Positions 8,691 through 16,281 of a stretch of 42,216 bases of DNA are shown piece by piece (the stretch's first letter is position 1; every line of letters starts with the position of its first letter). The notes under the pieces are model-generated. The model saw only the letters and a list, made by a program, of their open reading frames with translations, did not search any database and was not told where the DNA came from. A program made the position numbers and the translations under genes. The stretch is taken from NCBI RefSeq assembly GCF_021043395.1, contig NZ_JAJNKE010000038.1:1-42216 (forward strand), given 5' to 3'. The DNA is from Clostridium guangxiense (GTDB taxonomy: Bacteria; Bacillota; Clostridia; Clostridiales; Clostridiaceae).

Positions 8691-8790
8691 GTAAAACTAG
8701 CTCAACTACAAACTATATATGCACCATAATCCCTTGAAGATTATTATTTTGGAACATAAATAGTTTAAGTTTCGCAGTAGTTTCACTATA
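8687..8790. mobile_element. MITE related to the adjacent IS630 element
   Basis: About 104 bases bounded by imperfect inverted repeats: TATAGTAAAACTAG on the left and, read from the right end, TATAGTGAAACTACTG. The outer bases match the terminal repeats of the IS630-type element that it abuts; the two share the TATA at 8687-8690. It has no coding capacity. This looks like a non-autonomous derivative mobilised by the same transposase, inserted next to the parent element at a TA site. Confidence 0.65.
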
Positions 8791-8858
8791 CATACAGCTT
8801 GTAGAATGTGGTAAAATAACAATAATGATAAAATTTTTTAAAGTAGGAAGTGATTTAA

Positions 8859-9050
8859 TTGCCTTTAATAGATTACAAATGTAAAAAATGTGGAAATGAA
8901 TTTTTTGAAATAGTAACTAATGATAATGAAAAAATTGTATGCCCAAAATGTAAGGCTGAAGAAGTTGAAAGGCTTTATAAGGGAAAGTTTTACGGCAAAA
9001 ATGGAGCTGGCTGCACTGGACATTGTTCAACTTGCGGAGGCTGCCACTAA
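8859..9050 (+). CDS. FmdB-family zinc ribbon protein
   Basis: A 63-residue protein starting P-L-I-D-Y-K-C-K-K-C-G-N-E-F, with a CxxC pair near residues 8-11 and a second (C-P-K-C) near 28-31. This is the N-terminal zinc ribbon of the FmdB/CxxC_CxxC_SSSS family (regulatory, function poorly known). The tail ends G-C-T-G-H-C-S-T-C-G-G-C-H, a second Cys/His-rich cluster that may bind another metal. The start is a TTG preceded by AGGAAGTG; the family's usual start sequence fits exactly there. It stands alone just after the IS/MITE pair. Confidence 0.75.
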   Translation: MPLIDYKCKKCGNEFFEIVTNDNEKIVCPKCKAEEVERLYKGKFYGKNGAGCTGHCSTCGGCH

Positions 9051-9124
9051 AACAATAATTGGAGGTGATTACATACAAAACTTAAGTTGACTAGAATTTA
9101 TTTATTATCATTTAAGCTTTATAT

Positions 9125-9275
9125 AGAGTAGAGAGTACAGAGCACGGAGTACAGCAAAGGTTGATTTAATAATAGATAATTCGCAGTTCATAAATTACAA
9201 TTGGGATTTTAGATGTATATATTGTAGATTTTTGGTAGCGTTAGTGGAGAAAAATCTACAATAACTGTACTCTGG
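9125..9275. repeat. Heptamer-arm palindromic repeat, diverged copy
   Basis: The left arm has heptamers AGAGTAG, AGAGTAC, AGAGCAC, GGAGTAC (9125-9152). The right part, TTTTGGTAGCG...GGAGAAAAATCTAC, then ACTGTACTCT, matches the right flank of the complete copy at 31975-32319. The core is diverged and only one right-arm heptamer remains. A GGAGGTGATTAC just upstream (9061-9072) is a strong Shine-Dalgarno-like sequence with no gene after it. Confidence 0.6.
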
Positions 9276-9277
9276 TT

Positions 9278-9709
9278 TTAGATTTTTAATTTAAATACTA
9301 TTATCCCAGCAATCATTAAAATCACGCCTATGTATTCATTAACCCCAAATGTTATTTTCTTAGAATCAAACATGCCAAAGGCATCTATTATAGCTGCTGA
9401 AGTTAGTTGAGCCACTAAAATAACAGAAATAGAGCAAGTTGGACCAAGAGTTGAAATTCCCTTCATTACTGTAAAGATTATTATTGCACCTAAAATTCCA
9501 CCGGTTAGATAAAGTTTATTTACATTAAAAATATTTTTTATATGACCATTTCCAAATATTAAAGATACTATTAAAGTTATTACGAATGCGGAACCTTGAA
9601 CCCAAGCATTTGTTTCCCATAGTCCTATTTTATCACTGAGTTTTGTATTAAACACGCCTTGAAAGGTCATACATATTCCTGCTACTATAGAAAATATTAT
9701 ACCAAGCAT
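9278..9709 (-). CDS. DMT-superfamily permease, YdcZ/DUF606 type
   Basis: A 143-residue membrane protein with five hydrophobic segments, the length of single-unit YdcZ/DUF606 proteins of the drug/metabolite transporter superfamily. Characteristic early residues are A-G-I-C-M-T-F-Q-G-V-F-N-T-K-L, and late G-V-I-L-M-I-A-G-I-I-V-F. Members usually act as pairs or dimers; the substrate is unknown. I choose the ATG at 9709 rather than the GTG at 9718 because AGGTG sits six bases before it. The start is divergent from nothing close by; a hairpin terminating the dUTPase gene lies between the two genes. Confidence 0.8.
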   Translation of the reverse strand: MLGIIFSIVAGICMTFQGVFNTKLSDKIGLWETNAWVQGSAFVITLIVSLIFGNGHIKNIFNVNKLYLTGGILGAIIIFTVMKGISTLGPTCSISVILVAQLTSAAIIDAFGMFDSKKITFGVNEYIGVILMIAGIIVFKLKI

Positions 9710-9755
9710 AAATTTCACCTCAGGAGTAGTTTAACCATATATAATAAAATTACGC

Positions 9756-9785
9756 TAAAAAGGTGCAGGAAATTTTCCTACACCT
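9756..9785 (-). terminator. Rho-independent terminator of the dUTPase gene
   Basis: Read on the minus strand: AGGTGTAGGAAA, TTTCCTGCACCT and a TTTTT tract. It lies directly downstream of the dUTPase stop and upstream of the permease start. Confidence 0.8.
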
Positions 9786-9796
9786 AAATTTTATTC

Positions 9797-10282
9797 TTAA
9801 AAATTAGAACTTTGCCTTTCGTGATTGAACTCATTTTTGCGTATGTATTCATTCTCAACTTCTAAATCTGAAAATCCTAAGTTTTTTCCAAGACTTAAAA
9901 AATCCTCTAAGAGAGTTATATAATGATCTTGTGATGAACAAATTACAAAATCATTAATATCTACATACAGGTCTAAAAACTGTTCTGTTATATTATAGTT
10001 AAATTTGGCTAGAGATGGATTAATATCATCAAAATTTTTATCAATACCTATACTAAGTATAAAATTTAAGCAGTCTATATATTCCTCAAGTATTATTTCT
10101 CTTTTAGCAGGTGATTTGTTGCTCCAATATTTAAAACATCTAGTTTCATCAGCCAATTTTCCCATTTGAACTTGTAATGCAAGAGATTTTTGAGAAAATA
10201 AAACCTCGTTTTTAAGATTGTGTTCTTCTATGATTTGTGCATCTAAATCCTTCTGTAAACGAAATAGTTTTTTAAAATCCAT
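9797..10282 (-). CDS. Dimeric (all-alpha, MazG-fold) dUTP diphosphatase
   Basis: A 161-residue protein of the dUTPase_2 family, which hydrolyses dUTP to dUMP and diphosphate to keep uracil out of DNA. Key stretches are L-A-D-E-T-R-C-F-K-Y-W-S-N-K near 43-56, and E-E-Y-I-D-C-L-N-F-I-L-S-I-G-I near 66-80, whose acidic residues coordinate magnesium in this fold. Length is normal. It begins with M-D-F-K-K-L-F-R-L-Q-K-D-L-D. The gene is monocistronic with a hairpin overlapping the ribosome binding site region upstream and a terminator downstream. Confidence 0.9.
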   Translation of the reverse strand: MDFKKLFRLQKDLDAQIIEEHNLKNEVLFSQKSLALQVQMGKLADETRCFKYWSNKSPAKREIILEEYIDCLNFILSIGIDKNFDDINPSLAKFNYNITEQFLDLYVDINDFVICSSQDHYITLLEDFLSLGKNLGFSDLEVENEYIRKNEFNHERQSSNF

Positions 10283-10295
10283 AGAAATGTGCCGC

Positions 10296-10350
10296 CTTTC
10301 TTTAACTTTGGTATATATATATTTTATATTAAAGTTAAAAATAAAGAAAG
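10296..10350 (-). promoter_or_regulatory. Leader hairpin next to the dUTPase ribosome binding site
   Basis: On the minus strand CTTTCTTT...AACTTT (10350 to about 10331) pairs with AAAGTTAAAGAAAG (10309 to 10296), interrupted by a small bulge. The 3' arm runs into AAAGGCGGC, the likely Shine-Dalgarno of the dUTPase gene. It could limit translation or protect the 5' end. Confidence 0.4.
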
Positions 10351-10433
10351 TTCCACTAAACGATTACATTAAAATTTATTAAAAAAATTTACTCAAAATT
10401 AATTATGTTATATAACAGAATCCAAAACTTAAA

Positions 10434-10469
10434 TAAAAAAGGAAAATCACTAAGGATTTTCCTTTTTAT
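10434..10469 (-). terminator. Bidirectional terminator
   Basis: AAAAAGGAAAATC and GATTTTCCTTTTT form a 13-base stem with a six-base loop. It lies just after the minus-strand gene ending at 10499 and has a T-run in both orientations. Confidence 0.85.
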
Positions 10470-10498
10470 TTATGTTATGATTTGTAAATGACATTGAA

Positions 10499-11053
10499 TT
10501 AATAATCCTTTAAAGGATAGCTTTTAATTACAGATATTTTTTTATATCCTGTCAATTTGCATAATTTAAATCCCTGTATCTTAAAAAATGACGTTCCAAC
10601 TGATTTCTCTAGTACATCAGCAGCAACTTGATCATTTTGCTGAAAAAAATTTTTTGTTTGATAATTACCATTTGCAATAGGAATATACAAATTGTAAAGA
10701 TCTTCTGGATACTTACAGTGAAGTTTGAAACCATTATAGCTTAGTTTTTCGCATAAGTTTCTAATAATTCTTATTATGTACCCTTGTTGTTCTACTTTTA
10801 AAGCCACAGCTTTTTGGTCATTATCATACACAAGATTAGGTTCAACCTTTACCTTAAATTTTTTATATGGTTTTATTTGCTCAAGCATTATTTTATCTAA
10901 TTTATCTAAATTAGGTTCATCCATGGTTTCTAGCATTATGTGAAGGTTTTGAAGTCTTTTATATAATTTATATTTTTTGCAGGCATAACGCTGTACATCT
11001 TCTATATTTGAATATGATTCTTTTGTAAATTCTGCGATTAGACAATATTTCAT
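10499..11053 (-). CDS. Uncharacterised protein, possible 2H phosphoesterase relative
   Basis: A 184-residue soluble protein, Lys- and Tyr-rich. The N-terminal layout (C-L-I-A-E-F-T, then a helix, then L-Q-N-L-H-I-M-L-E-T) and the spacing recall 2'-5' RNA ligase/LigT-type proteins. However, the two H-x-T/S motifs that define active 2H enzymes are not clear: only one His (in L-H-I-M-L-E-T) is in a plausible place and no second motif is visible. The resemblance is therefore weak and may be only structural. The start ATG at 11053 follows GGAGGG; an in-frame TTG 15 bases upstream would put the binding site inside the gene. Confidence 0.55.
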   Translation of the reverse strand: MKYCLIAEFTKESYSNIEDVQRYACKKYKLYKRLQNLHIMLETMDEPNLDKLDKIMLEQIKPYKKFKVKVEPNLVYDNDQKAVALKVEQQGYIIRIIRNLCEKLSYNGFKLHCKYPEDLYNLYIPIANGNYQTKNFFQQNDQVAADVLEKSVGTSFFKIQGFKLCKLTGYKKISVIKSYPLKDY

Positions 11054-11182
11054 ATTTACCCTCCACAAATTTAAATGTTTAACAATAGTTTTATTATATC
11101 ATATAAATAAGTTTAGTGTTAGAATAATATTCTTATATTTTGCAATAATAAATTCGTAAGATAAAATTAAGGAGGGATCATT

Positions 11183-11350
11183 ATGAATCATAATGACAGT
11201 ATAGGTTGCACTGTAAGCGAATGTAAATTTCACTGTAAAGATGATAACTTTTGTACTTTAGAAAATATTATGGTTGTAAAGCATAACACAGAAGCACATG
11301 ATGTTGAAGCTACAGATTGCGGAAGCTTTAAACATGAAGGACAACAATAA
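11183..11350 (+). CDS. DUF1540 small Cys-rich protein
   Basis: A 55-residue protein with five Cys residues: G-C-T-V-S-E-C-K-F-H-C, F-C and D-C-G-S-F. The pattern C-x4-C-x3-C, then C, then the C-terminal D-C-x-S-F, is that of DUF1540 proteins, common in clostridia and thought to bind metal; function is unknown. It is preceded by AAGGAGGG at ideal distance and followed by a strong terminator, so it is a separate transcription unit. Confidence 0.8.
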   Translation: MNHNDSIGCTVSECKFHCKDDNFCTLENIMVVKHNTEAHDVEATDCGSFKHEGQQ

Positions 11351-11357
11351 TTAAAGA

Positions 11358-11388
11358 AACTGCGTATTTATTACGCGGTTTTTTTTAG
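11358..11388 (+). terminator. Rho-independent terminator
   Basis: AACTGCGTA and TACGCGGTT form the stem, followed by a run of eight T, directly after the DUF1540 gene. Confidence 0.9.
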
Positions 11389-11561
11389 TTATTAGAGTAA
11401 CAATTTAATAAATTTATAAATATAAAATTTAAATCATATATTTGAAAATTTAGTGTCAAAATGTATTCTACTTATGTTATAATATTATTTGTAATTATTA
11501 TAAATGAATTTAACAAAAAGTTTACATATATATAAAATAATTGGTAAGGATGGGTACGTTA

Positions 11562-12818
11562 ATGGACAAGTTAGTTGTAAGAGGAGATAGAACTCTTAAT
11601 GGAAGTATAGAAATTGGTGGAGCAAAGAATGCAGCTGTAGCTATATTACCTGCAGCTATAATGGCAAGTTCGGGAGTAAATATTATTGATAATATACCTG
11701 AGATAGAAGATGTTCAATGTTCAGAAAGAATAATAACAAGCTTAGGATGCAAAGTGAAAAGAAATGGAAATTCCGTTGAAATAGATAGTACAGAACTTAA
11801 AAGTACAGGTGCACAGACAGATGATTTTAGAAAAATGAGAGCTTCGTATTACTTTTTAGGGGCACTTTTGGGCAGATTTGGAAAAGCAAGAGTAGAACTT
11901 CCGGGTGGATGCCCTATAGGAGTTAGACCTATAGATCAGCACATAAAGGGATTTGAGGCTCTTGGTGCAAAGGTTAATATTAAACATGGTTCAATAGAGG
12001 CTATAGCTGATAAACTTATTGGAACAAATATATATTTCGATGTAGTGAGTGTTGGCGCAACTATAAATGTAATGTTAGCAGCAGTTTTAGCAGAAGGTAC
12101 AACAATACTTGAAAATGCGGCTAAGGAACCTCATATAGTTGATTTGGCTAATTTTCTTAATACAATGGGTGCAAATGTAAAGGGAGCAGGCACTGATGTA
12201 ATAAGAATAGTAGGTGTAAAGGAATTAAAAGGTTGTAATTACAGTGTTATTCCAGATCAAATAGAAGCTGCAACTTATATGATTGCTACTGCGGCTTGTG
12301 GTGGAAAAGTAATGATAAAAAATGTAATTACAAAGCATTTAGAGTCAGTTTCAGCTAAGTTAGTTGAAATGGGTGCAAAAGTTAAAGAAGGCGATGATTT
12401 TATAGAAATTGAATCGGATAGAAACCTTAAGGGTGTAAATATTAAAACATTACCTTATCCAGGGTTTCCAACAGATGCTCAGCAGCCAATGAGTACTCTT
12501 TTATGCACTGCTAAGGGAAGAAGCATAATAAATGAAAGTATATGGGAAAGTAGATTGAAGCATGTTGATGAGCTTAAGAAAATGGGAGCAAATATAAAAG
12601 TAGAAGGCAGAATTGCAATAATTGATGGTGTTGAAAAGCTAACTGGTGCAAGTGTAAAAGCTACTGATTTGAGAGCTGGTGCAGCAATGGTAATAGCAGC
12701 TCTTTCAGCAGATGGTGTTAGTGAAATATCATGTATAGAACATATAGATAGAGGATATCCTCATATTGAAGAGAAGTTTAGAAAATTAGGTGCGGATATA
12801 AAAAGGGTAAAGGCTTAA
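11562..12818 (+). CDS. murA: UDP-N-acetylglucosamine 1-carboxyvinyltransferase
   Basis: MurA transfers enolpyruvate from PEP to UDP-GlcNAc, the first committed step of peptidoglycan synthesis, in the cytoplasm. The 418-residue product has the expected length. Visible marks are the substrate-binding I-G-G-A-K-N-A-A near 18-25 and the catalytic Cys C117 in L-P-G-G-C-P-I-G; Cys at this place means the enzyme should be fosfomycin-sensitive in principle. The start ATG at 11562 gives the normal M-D-K-L-V-V-R-G-D beginning; AAGGATGGG lies a little far upstream. Clostridia often carry two murA copies, so this may be murA1 or murA2. It is followed after 15 bases by the walJ-like gene. Confidence 0.93.
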   Translation: MDKLVVRGDRTLNGSIEIGGAKNAAVAILPAAIMASSGVNIIDNIPEIEDVQCSERIITSLGCKVKRNGNSVEIDSTELKSTGAQTDDFRKMRASYYFLGALLGRFGKARVELPGGCPIGVRPIDQHIKGFEALGAKVNIKHGSIEAIADKLIGTNIYFDVVSVGATINVMLAAVLAEGTTILENAAKEPHIVDLANFLNTMGANVKGAGTDVIRIVGVKELKGCNYSVIPDQIEAATYMIATAACGGKVMIKNVITKHLESVSAKLVEMGAKVKEGDDFIEIESDRNLKGVNIKTLPYPGFPTDAQQPMSTLLCTAKGRSIINESIWESRLKHVDELKKMGANIKVEGRIAIIDGVEKLTGASVKATDLRAGAAMVIAALSADGVSEISCIEHIDRGYPHIEEKFRKLGADIKRVKA

Positions 12819-12833
12819 TGTAAAGGAGTTAGT

Positions 12834-13625
12834 ATGAAGTTTTGTTCGCTTTATAGTGGAAGTAGTGGAAATAGTATTTTTGTTGGTTCTGATAAATCAA
12901 GCATATTAGTTGATGCGGGATTATCCGGCAAAAGTATAGATAGTGCTATGTTATGTATTAATGAGGATCCTTCAAAAATTGACGGTATTTTTGTTACGCA
13001 TGAACATTTGGATCATATAAAGGGAGTTGGAATTTTATCAAGAAAGTACAATATACCTATATATGCAAATGAACTTACCTGGAAGGCAATGATGGGAAAC
13101 TTGGGTAAGATTAAAAACGAGAATGTGAAAATATTGCCATATAATGAGTGTGTAAGCATAAAAGATTTAGATATAATATCTTACAAAATACCTCATGATG
13201 CAGCTGCTCCATGTGGATATAAGGTTATAAATAAGAATAAATCTGTTTGTATAGCTACTGACTTAGGATATTTTTCAGATGAAGTAAAGAGTTCAATAAA
13301 GGATGCAGATGTAATACTTCTAGAAAGCAATCATGATGTTGAAATGTTGAAGTTTGGACCATATCCATATCCTTTAAAGTGCAGAATACTTAGCAATGTA
13401 GGACATTTATCTAATGAAGATTGTGGTAAGGCTATTGTAGATATAGTAGGATCAGGAAAACAAAAAAAGATTATTTTGGGACATTTAAGTAAAACTAATA
13501 ATTATCCGGATTTAGCATATAAGACAGTTGAAAATGTATTAGTAGAAAGCGGTGTAAAAGTTAATAGTGATGTCTTTATTAGCATGGCAAAACGTGGGGA
13601 ACCGAGTAATTATATGGAGATATAA
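12834..13625 (+). CDS. Metallo-beta-lactamase-fold hydrolase, WalJ/YycJ family
   Basis: A 263-residue MBL-fold protein. The metal motif T-H-E-H-L-D-H (H56, H58, D60, H61), the start S-L-Y-S-G-S-S-G-N-S and the later E-S-N-H-D, G-H-L-S and G-H-L-S-K-T-N-N are those of the YycJ/WalJ family. In Bacillus the homologue lies in the walRK cell-wall operon and is linked to coordination of division and DNA replication; its substrate may be nucleic acid. Here it sits 15 bases after murA, which suggests a shared transcript and a cell-envelope link. Start ATG follows AAAGGAG. Confidence 0.88.
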   Translation: MKFCSLYSGSSGNSIFVGSDKSSILVDAGLSGKSIDSAMLCINEDPSKIDGIFVTHEHLDHIKGVGILSRKYNIPIYANELTWKAMMGNLGKIKNENVKILPYNECVSIKDLDIISYKIPHDAAAPCGYKVINKNKSVCIATDLGYFSDEVKSSIKDADVILLESNHDVEMLKFGPYPYPLKCRILSNVGHLSNEDCGKAIVDIVGSGKQKKIILGHLSKTNNYPDLAYKTVENVLVESGVKVNSDVFISMAKRGEPSNYMEI

Positions 13626-13668
13626 CCGATTTGTATTTATTTAAAGTAAAATGCAAGGAGAGGTTAAT

Positions 13669-14244
13669 ATGAAAAGGCTTATTGCTTTAGTTTTGGGGAT
13701 TTCAATTGTTACTGCTTCGTCTATGACTTTTTCAGGCTGTGAAAAGAAGGATAAGTCAAGCATAAATACTACTGAAAAAATTAAGGAGTTAAAACTTTAC
13801 AAAGAAAATAGCAATGTTGTAGATTTTAATTTGTATTTTGACTCTTCTAAAAATGAGCAGAAGGCTGAAGAGGCTAAAGAAGAAAGAATGATAAGCAAGA
13901 ATGAGATAATTGGAGAGATAATAATTAATGAACTAATTAAAGGACCGGCTGTAAACAGTAAGCTAAAGCCAGTACTTCCAACAAACACGAAATTGCTTAG
14001 TTTTTCTATAAAAGATGGAATTGCTTATGTAAGTTTAAGCGATGAAGCTAAAGTTAAAATGACACCTGCTAAAGAAGAAGCTACTTTAAAAAGTATAGTT
14101 AAATCTTTAGGCCAATTGGAAGCTATAAAATCGGTCAAGATACTTATAGATAATAATGTTATTGACACTTTAGGTGGAAATTACGATATATCAAAGCCTA
14201 TAAATAAGAATAGTCTTGAAAATTTGAAAAAAATTACAAAGTAG
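13669..14244 (+). CDS. GerMN domain lipoprotein
   Basis: A 191-residue lipoprotein. The signal peptide (residues 1-23) ends in a lipobox F-S-G-C with lipidation at C24. A linker follows, and then from about residue 75 a GerMN-type domain (G-E-I-I-I-N-E-L-I-K-G-P, then L-P-T-N-T-K-L-L-S-F-S-I-K-D-G-I-A-Y-V-S-L-S). GerMN domains occur in the germination protein GerM and many clostridial lipoproteins and probably bind peptidoglycan or protein partners at the membrane. The ATG at 13669 with GGAGAGG before it is chosen over an upstream in-frame ATG. It follows murA and walJ-like and may belong to the same envelope-related operon. Confidence 0.85.
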   Translation: MKRLIALVLGISIVTASSMTFSGCEKKDKSSINTTEKIKELKLYKENSNVVDFNLYFDSSKNEQKAEEAKEERMISKNEIIGEIIINELIKGPAVNSKLKPVLPTNTKLLSFSIKDGIAYVSLSDEAKVKMTPAKEEATLKSIVKSLGQLEAIKSVKILIDNNVIDTLGGNYDISKPINKNSLENLKKITK

Positions 14245-14346
14245 TATATTGTAATTAAAAATATATTATTTCTCATGTTGAAAATAGAGAAAAATATAGC
14301 TATAATATTATAGGTAAATATTTATTTAAAAGGAGAATAAGGAATT

Positions 14347-14847
14347 ATGAGTCTATATAAAGATTGGACAGACATGATTGTAGACTATGTAAAGCATAGG
14401 GGAGAAGCAGCATTCTGGAAAGATTATGGTGAAATTGAAACTTCAATTTATACTAAGCTTCTAGCAAATCACAAAAAGGAATTAAAGGGCAAAGTAGAAG
14501 ATTTAGCAAAAGAGTATAGTACATCTACAGTTTTTTATATGGGCTTCTTGGATGGTATAAATGATAGTTTAAAACAGCCTTTAGATCTTGAAAAAATTGA
14601 AGCTGATTCTGAAATAGAATTGGATATCGACTTTGAAAAGCTCTATTTTAATATGTTAGAAGCAAAAGCTGATTATTTATATAGTTTGCCTCAATGGGAT
14701 GGTATTTTCTCACAAGAAAAGAGAAAAGAAATAAAGAAAAACTGGGGTGCTTCAAAAACTTATGTAAATAAGAACAAGGTAGGAAGAAATGATCCTTGTC
14801 CTTGTGGAAGCGGTAAAAAGTATAAAAACTGTTGTGGAAAAAAATAA
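14347..14847 (+). CDS. SEC-C motif protein
   Basis: A 166-residue soluble acidic protein. The last 22 residues form a SEC-C zinc-binding motif: [21 protein letters not shown], as at the C-terminus of SecA. The N-terminal 140 residues are mostly helical and I recognise no domain. SEC-C motifs mediate zinc-dependent contacts (in SecA, with SecB and ribosomes), so a role in protein binding is likely but unproven. Start ATG follows AAAGGAG. A terminator follows directly. Confidence 0.8.
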   Translation: MSLYKDWTDMIVDYVKHRGEAAFWKDYGEIETSIYTKLLANHKKELKGKVEDLAKEYSTSTVFYMGFLDGINDSLKQPLDLEKIEADSEIELDIDFEKLYFNMLEAKADYLYSLPQWDGIFSQEKRKEIKKNWGASKTYVNKNKVGRNDPCPCGSGKKYKNCCGKK

Positions 14848-14858
14848 TACATAGTATT

Positions 14859-14892
14859 AAAACTCCTCGTCACTTAGATGGGGAGTTTTTGT
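14859..14892 (+). terminator. Rho-independent terminator
   Basis: AAAACTCC and GGAGTTTT with a 14-base loop, ending in a T-run, just after the SEC-C gene. Confidence 0.8.
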
Positions 14893-14905
14893 ATAAAGAA
14901 AAAAC

Positions 14906-15056
14906 AGAGTAGAGAGTAAGAAGTAGAGAGTAGAGTGAAGGGTGATTTATCTTCCTTGTTTCAGGTAAATCTTTGAACTTATAAAATAGAAACAAATCAT
15001 AAACTTAAGAAGATTAAACTTTATTTTACTTTTCATCTATGTTTTTTACTCTCATT
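14906..15056. repeat. Heptamer-arm palindromic repeat, diverged copy
   Basis: The left arm is AGAGTAG, AGAGTAA, GAAGTAG, AGAGTAG, AGTGAA (14906-14939). Then comes a CAGGTAAATCTTTGAACTTA segment matching the core of the copy at 31975-32319. The right arm has decayed to a T-rich stretch ending TTTTTTACTCTC. Confidence 0.6.
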
Positions 15057-15072
15057 AAAAGGAGTTAATAAA

Positions 15073-15552
15073 ATGAATATAACGCTTATAACAGTTGGAA
15101 AACTTAAGGAGAAGTACTTAAAAGAAGCAATTGGGGAGTATTCAAAGCGTCTTAATAGGTACTGTAAGCTAGATATAATTGAACTTCAAGATGAAAAAAC
15201 TCCAGATAATGCATCTGAGAAAGAGGAAAATTTGATTAAAGAAAAAGAGGGAGAAAAGATACTATCTGCAATTAAGGATAACATGTATGTTGTGGCCTTA
15301 GATTTGAATGGTAAAATGCTTTCCTCAGAGGAATTTTCAAACTTTATAGATGATTTAGGACTTTCAGGCAGCAGTAATATTGCTTTTGTTATTGGCGGCT
15401 CGCTTGGACTTTCAAAGTCGGTTTTAAATAGGGCAGATTATAAACTTTGCTTTTCAAAAATGACCTTTCCACATCAGCTCTTTAGGGTTATGCTTTTGGA
15501 GCAGATTTATAGAGGGTTTAGGATTAGTAGGGGTGAACCTTACCATAAATAA
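15073..15552 (+). CDS. rlmH: 23S rRNA (pseudouridine(1915)-N(3))-methyltransferase RlmH
   Basis: A SPOUT-class methyltransferase of exactly the usual length, 159 residues. It methylates pseudouridine 1915 in helix 69 of 23S rRNA on the assembled ribosome, using S-adenosylmethionine. Family marks are the start [14 protein letters not shown], the trefoil-knot sequence [10 protein letters not shown] near 105-114, and the invariant end [16 protein letters not shown]. The ATG follows AAAAGGAG. It is monocistronic, with a terminator downstream, and marks the left boundary between housekeeping genes and the accessory region. Confidence 0.95.
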   Translation: MNITLITVGKLKEKYLKEAIGEYSKRLNRYCKLDIIELQDEKTPDNASEKEENLIKEKEGEKILSAIKDNMYVVALDLNGKMLSSEEFSNFIDDLGLSGSSNIAFVIGGSLGLSKSVLNRADYKLCFSKMTFPHQLFRVMLLEQIYRGFRISRGEPYHK

Positions 15553-15604
15553 CAGCGTCACTTTGGAAAATGAAATGGGTGAACTAAACATAAACATCAT
15601 AAGC

Positions 15605-15632
15605 TTTTGTAAAAAAAAGTTACAATTTTTTT
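15605..15632 (+). terminator. Probable terminator after rlmH
   Basis: TTTTGTAA and TTACAA with an A-rich loop, then seven T. An outer pair (GAACTAAA/TTTAGTTC) encloses it. It is AT-rich and weaker than the other terminators here. Confidence 0.55.
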
Positions 15633-15700
15633 AGTTCAAACTATGAAACAAATCATAAATTTCATGATTTTCTGTATTTATTAAAAAATTACAGTTGTAT

Positions 15701-15729
15701 TTGTCAAATTATAATATAAAAAATGTAAT
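15701..15729 (+). promoter_or_regulatory. Sigma-A type promoter for the candidate small RNA
   Basis: TTGTCA and TGTAAT are separated by exactly 17 bases. The predicted start is about 15736, at the first hairpin of the downstream candidate RNA. Confidence 0.55.
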
Positions 15730-15735
15730 ATTATA

Positions 15736-15890
15736 AAAGCTTATGAAAATCAATTTTGATTGTTTGCTTTTATAATGGATTATTATCTAGTTTCTAATCT
15801 ATATTATAACCAATTATAGTTAGGTAATATGGAAAACTATTGAAAGAACTTTAATTTCAAATTATTTTTGATTTAAAGTTCTTTTTTATT
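15736..15890 (+). ncRNA. Candidate small RNA upstream of the RiPP cluster
   Basis: This stretch of about 155 bases starts at a good promoter and ends at a good terminator, with no open frame inside. The 5' part is a long hairpin: ATTATAAAAGC (15730-15740) pairs perfectly with GCTTTTATAAT (15766-15776), and inside it AATCAA pairs with TTGATT. The 3' part is the terminator GAACTTTAA/TTAAAGTTC (15846-15881) plus a run of six T. It could be an independent RNA, or an attenuated leader of the radical SAM genes that begin about 390 bases later. I recognise no family. Confidence 0.5.
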
Positions 15891-15893
15891 ATA

Positions 15894-16281
15894 CTTTTTT
15901 AACCAAGATCTTACTAAAAACTATATTAATCGATATTTGAAGAAATTTAATTATAATTACAGAAGAGTTTCGTTAATTCTATACCGTTATTTATACAAGT
16001 AAATGTTAAAAATGTAAAAGTTAAATTTTGTAATTTATAAAATAAGAAGTTGGGTATTACATAGTTATATAGTTTGTCATATTAAGTTATAGTAATTGTA
16101 TATAAAATATGGATAAATATATATTTAATATATATTATGTTAAAAATTAAGAAAAAATTAGGAATTTACATAAAACAATTAATTTATGATAGATAATTAG
16201 TAGAAATGGAAAATATTTAATGTTTTAATTTATGAGTATTTGAAGTAATATTAATACAAATAATGGGGAAGATGGAATTTG
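15894..16281. other. AT-rich region upstream of the RiPP cluster
   Basis: No gene is visible on either strand. Composition is extremely AT-rich. The promoter of the radical SAM genes should lie here, but no -35/-10 pair stands out above background. A 12-codon frame from 16263 overlaps the start of the first radical SAM gene and is probably chance. Confidence 0.4.

Noticed and set aside
9061-9108. Strong Shine-Dalgarno GGAGGTGATTAC with no gene after it
   Set aside because: The downstream codons begin with ATA and reach a stop within a few codons; no ATG/GTG/TTG frame of useful size follows, so it is probably a remnant.
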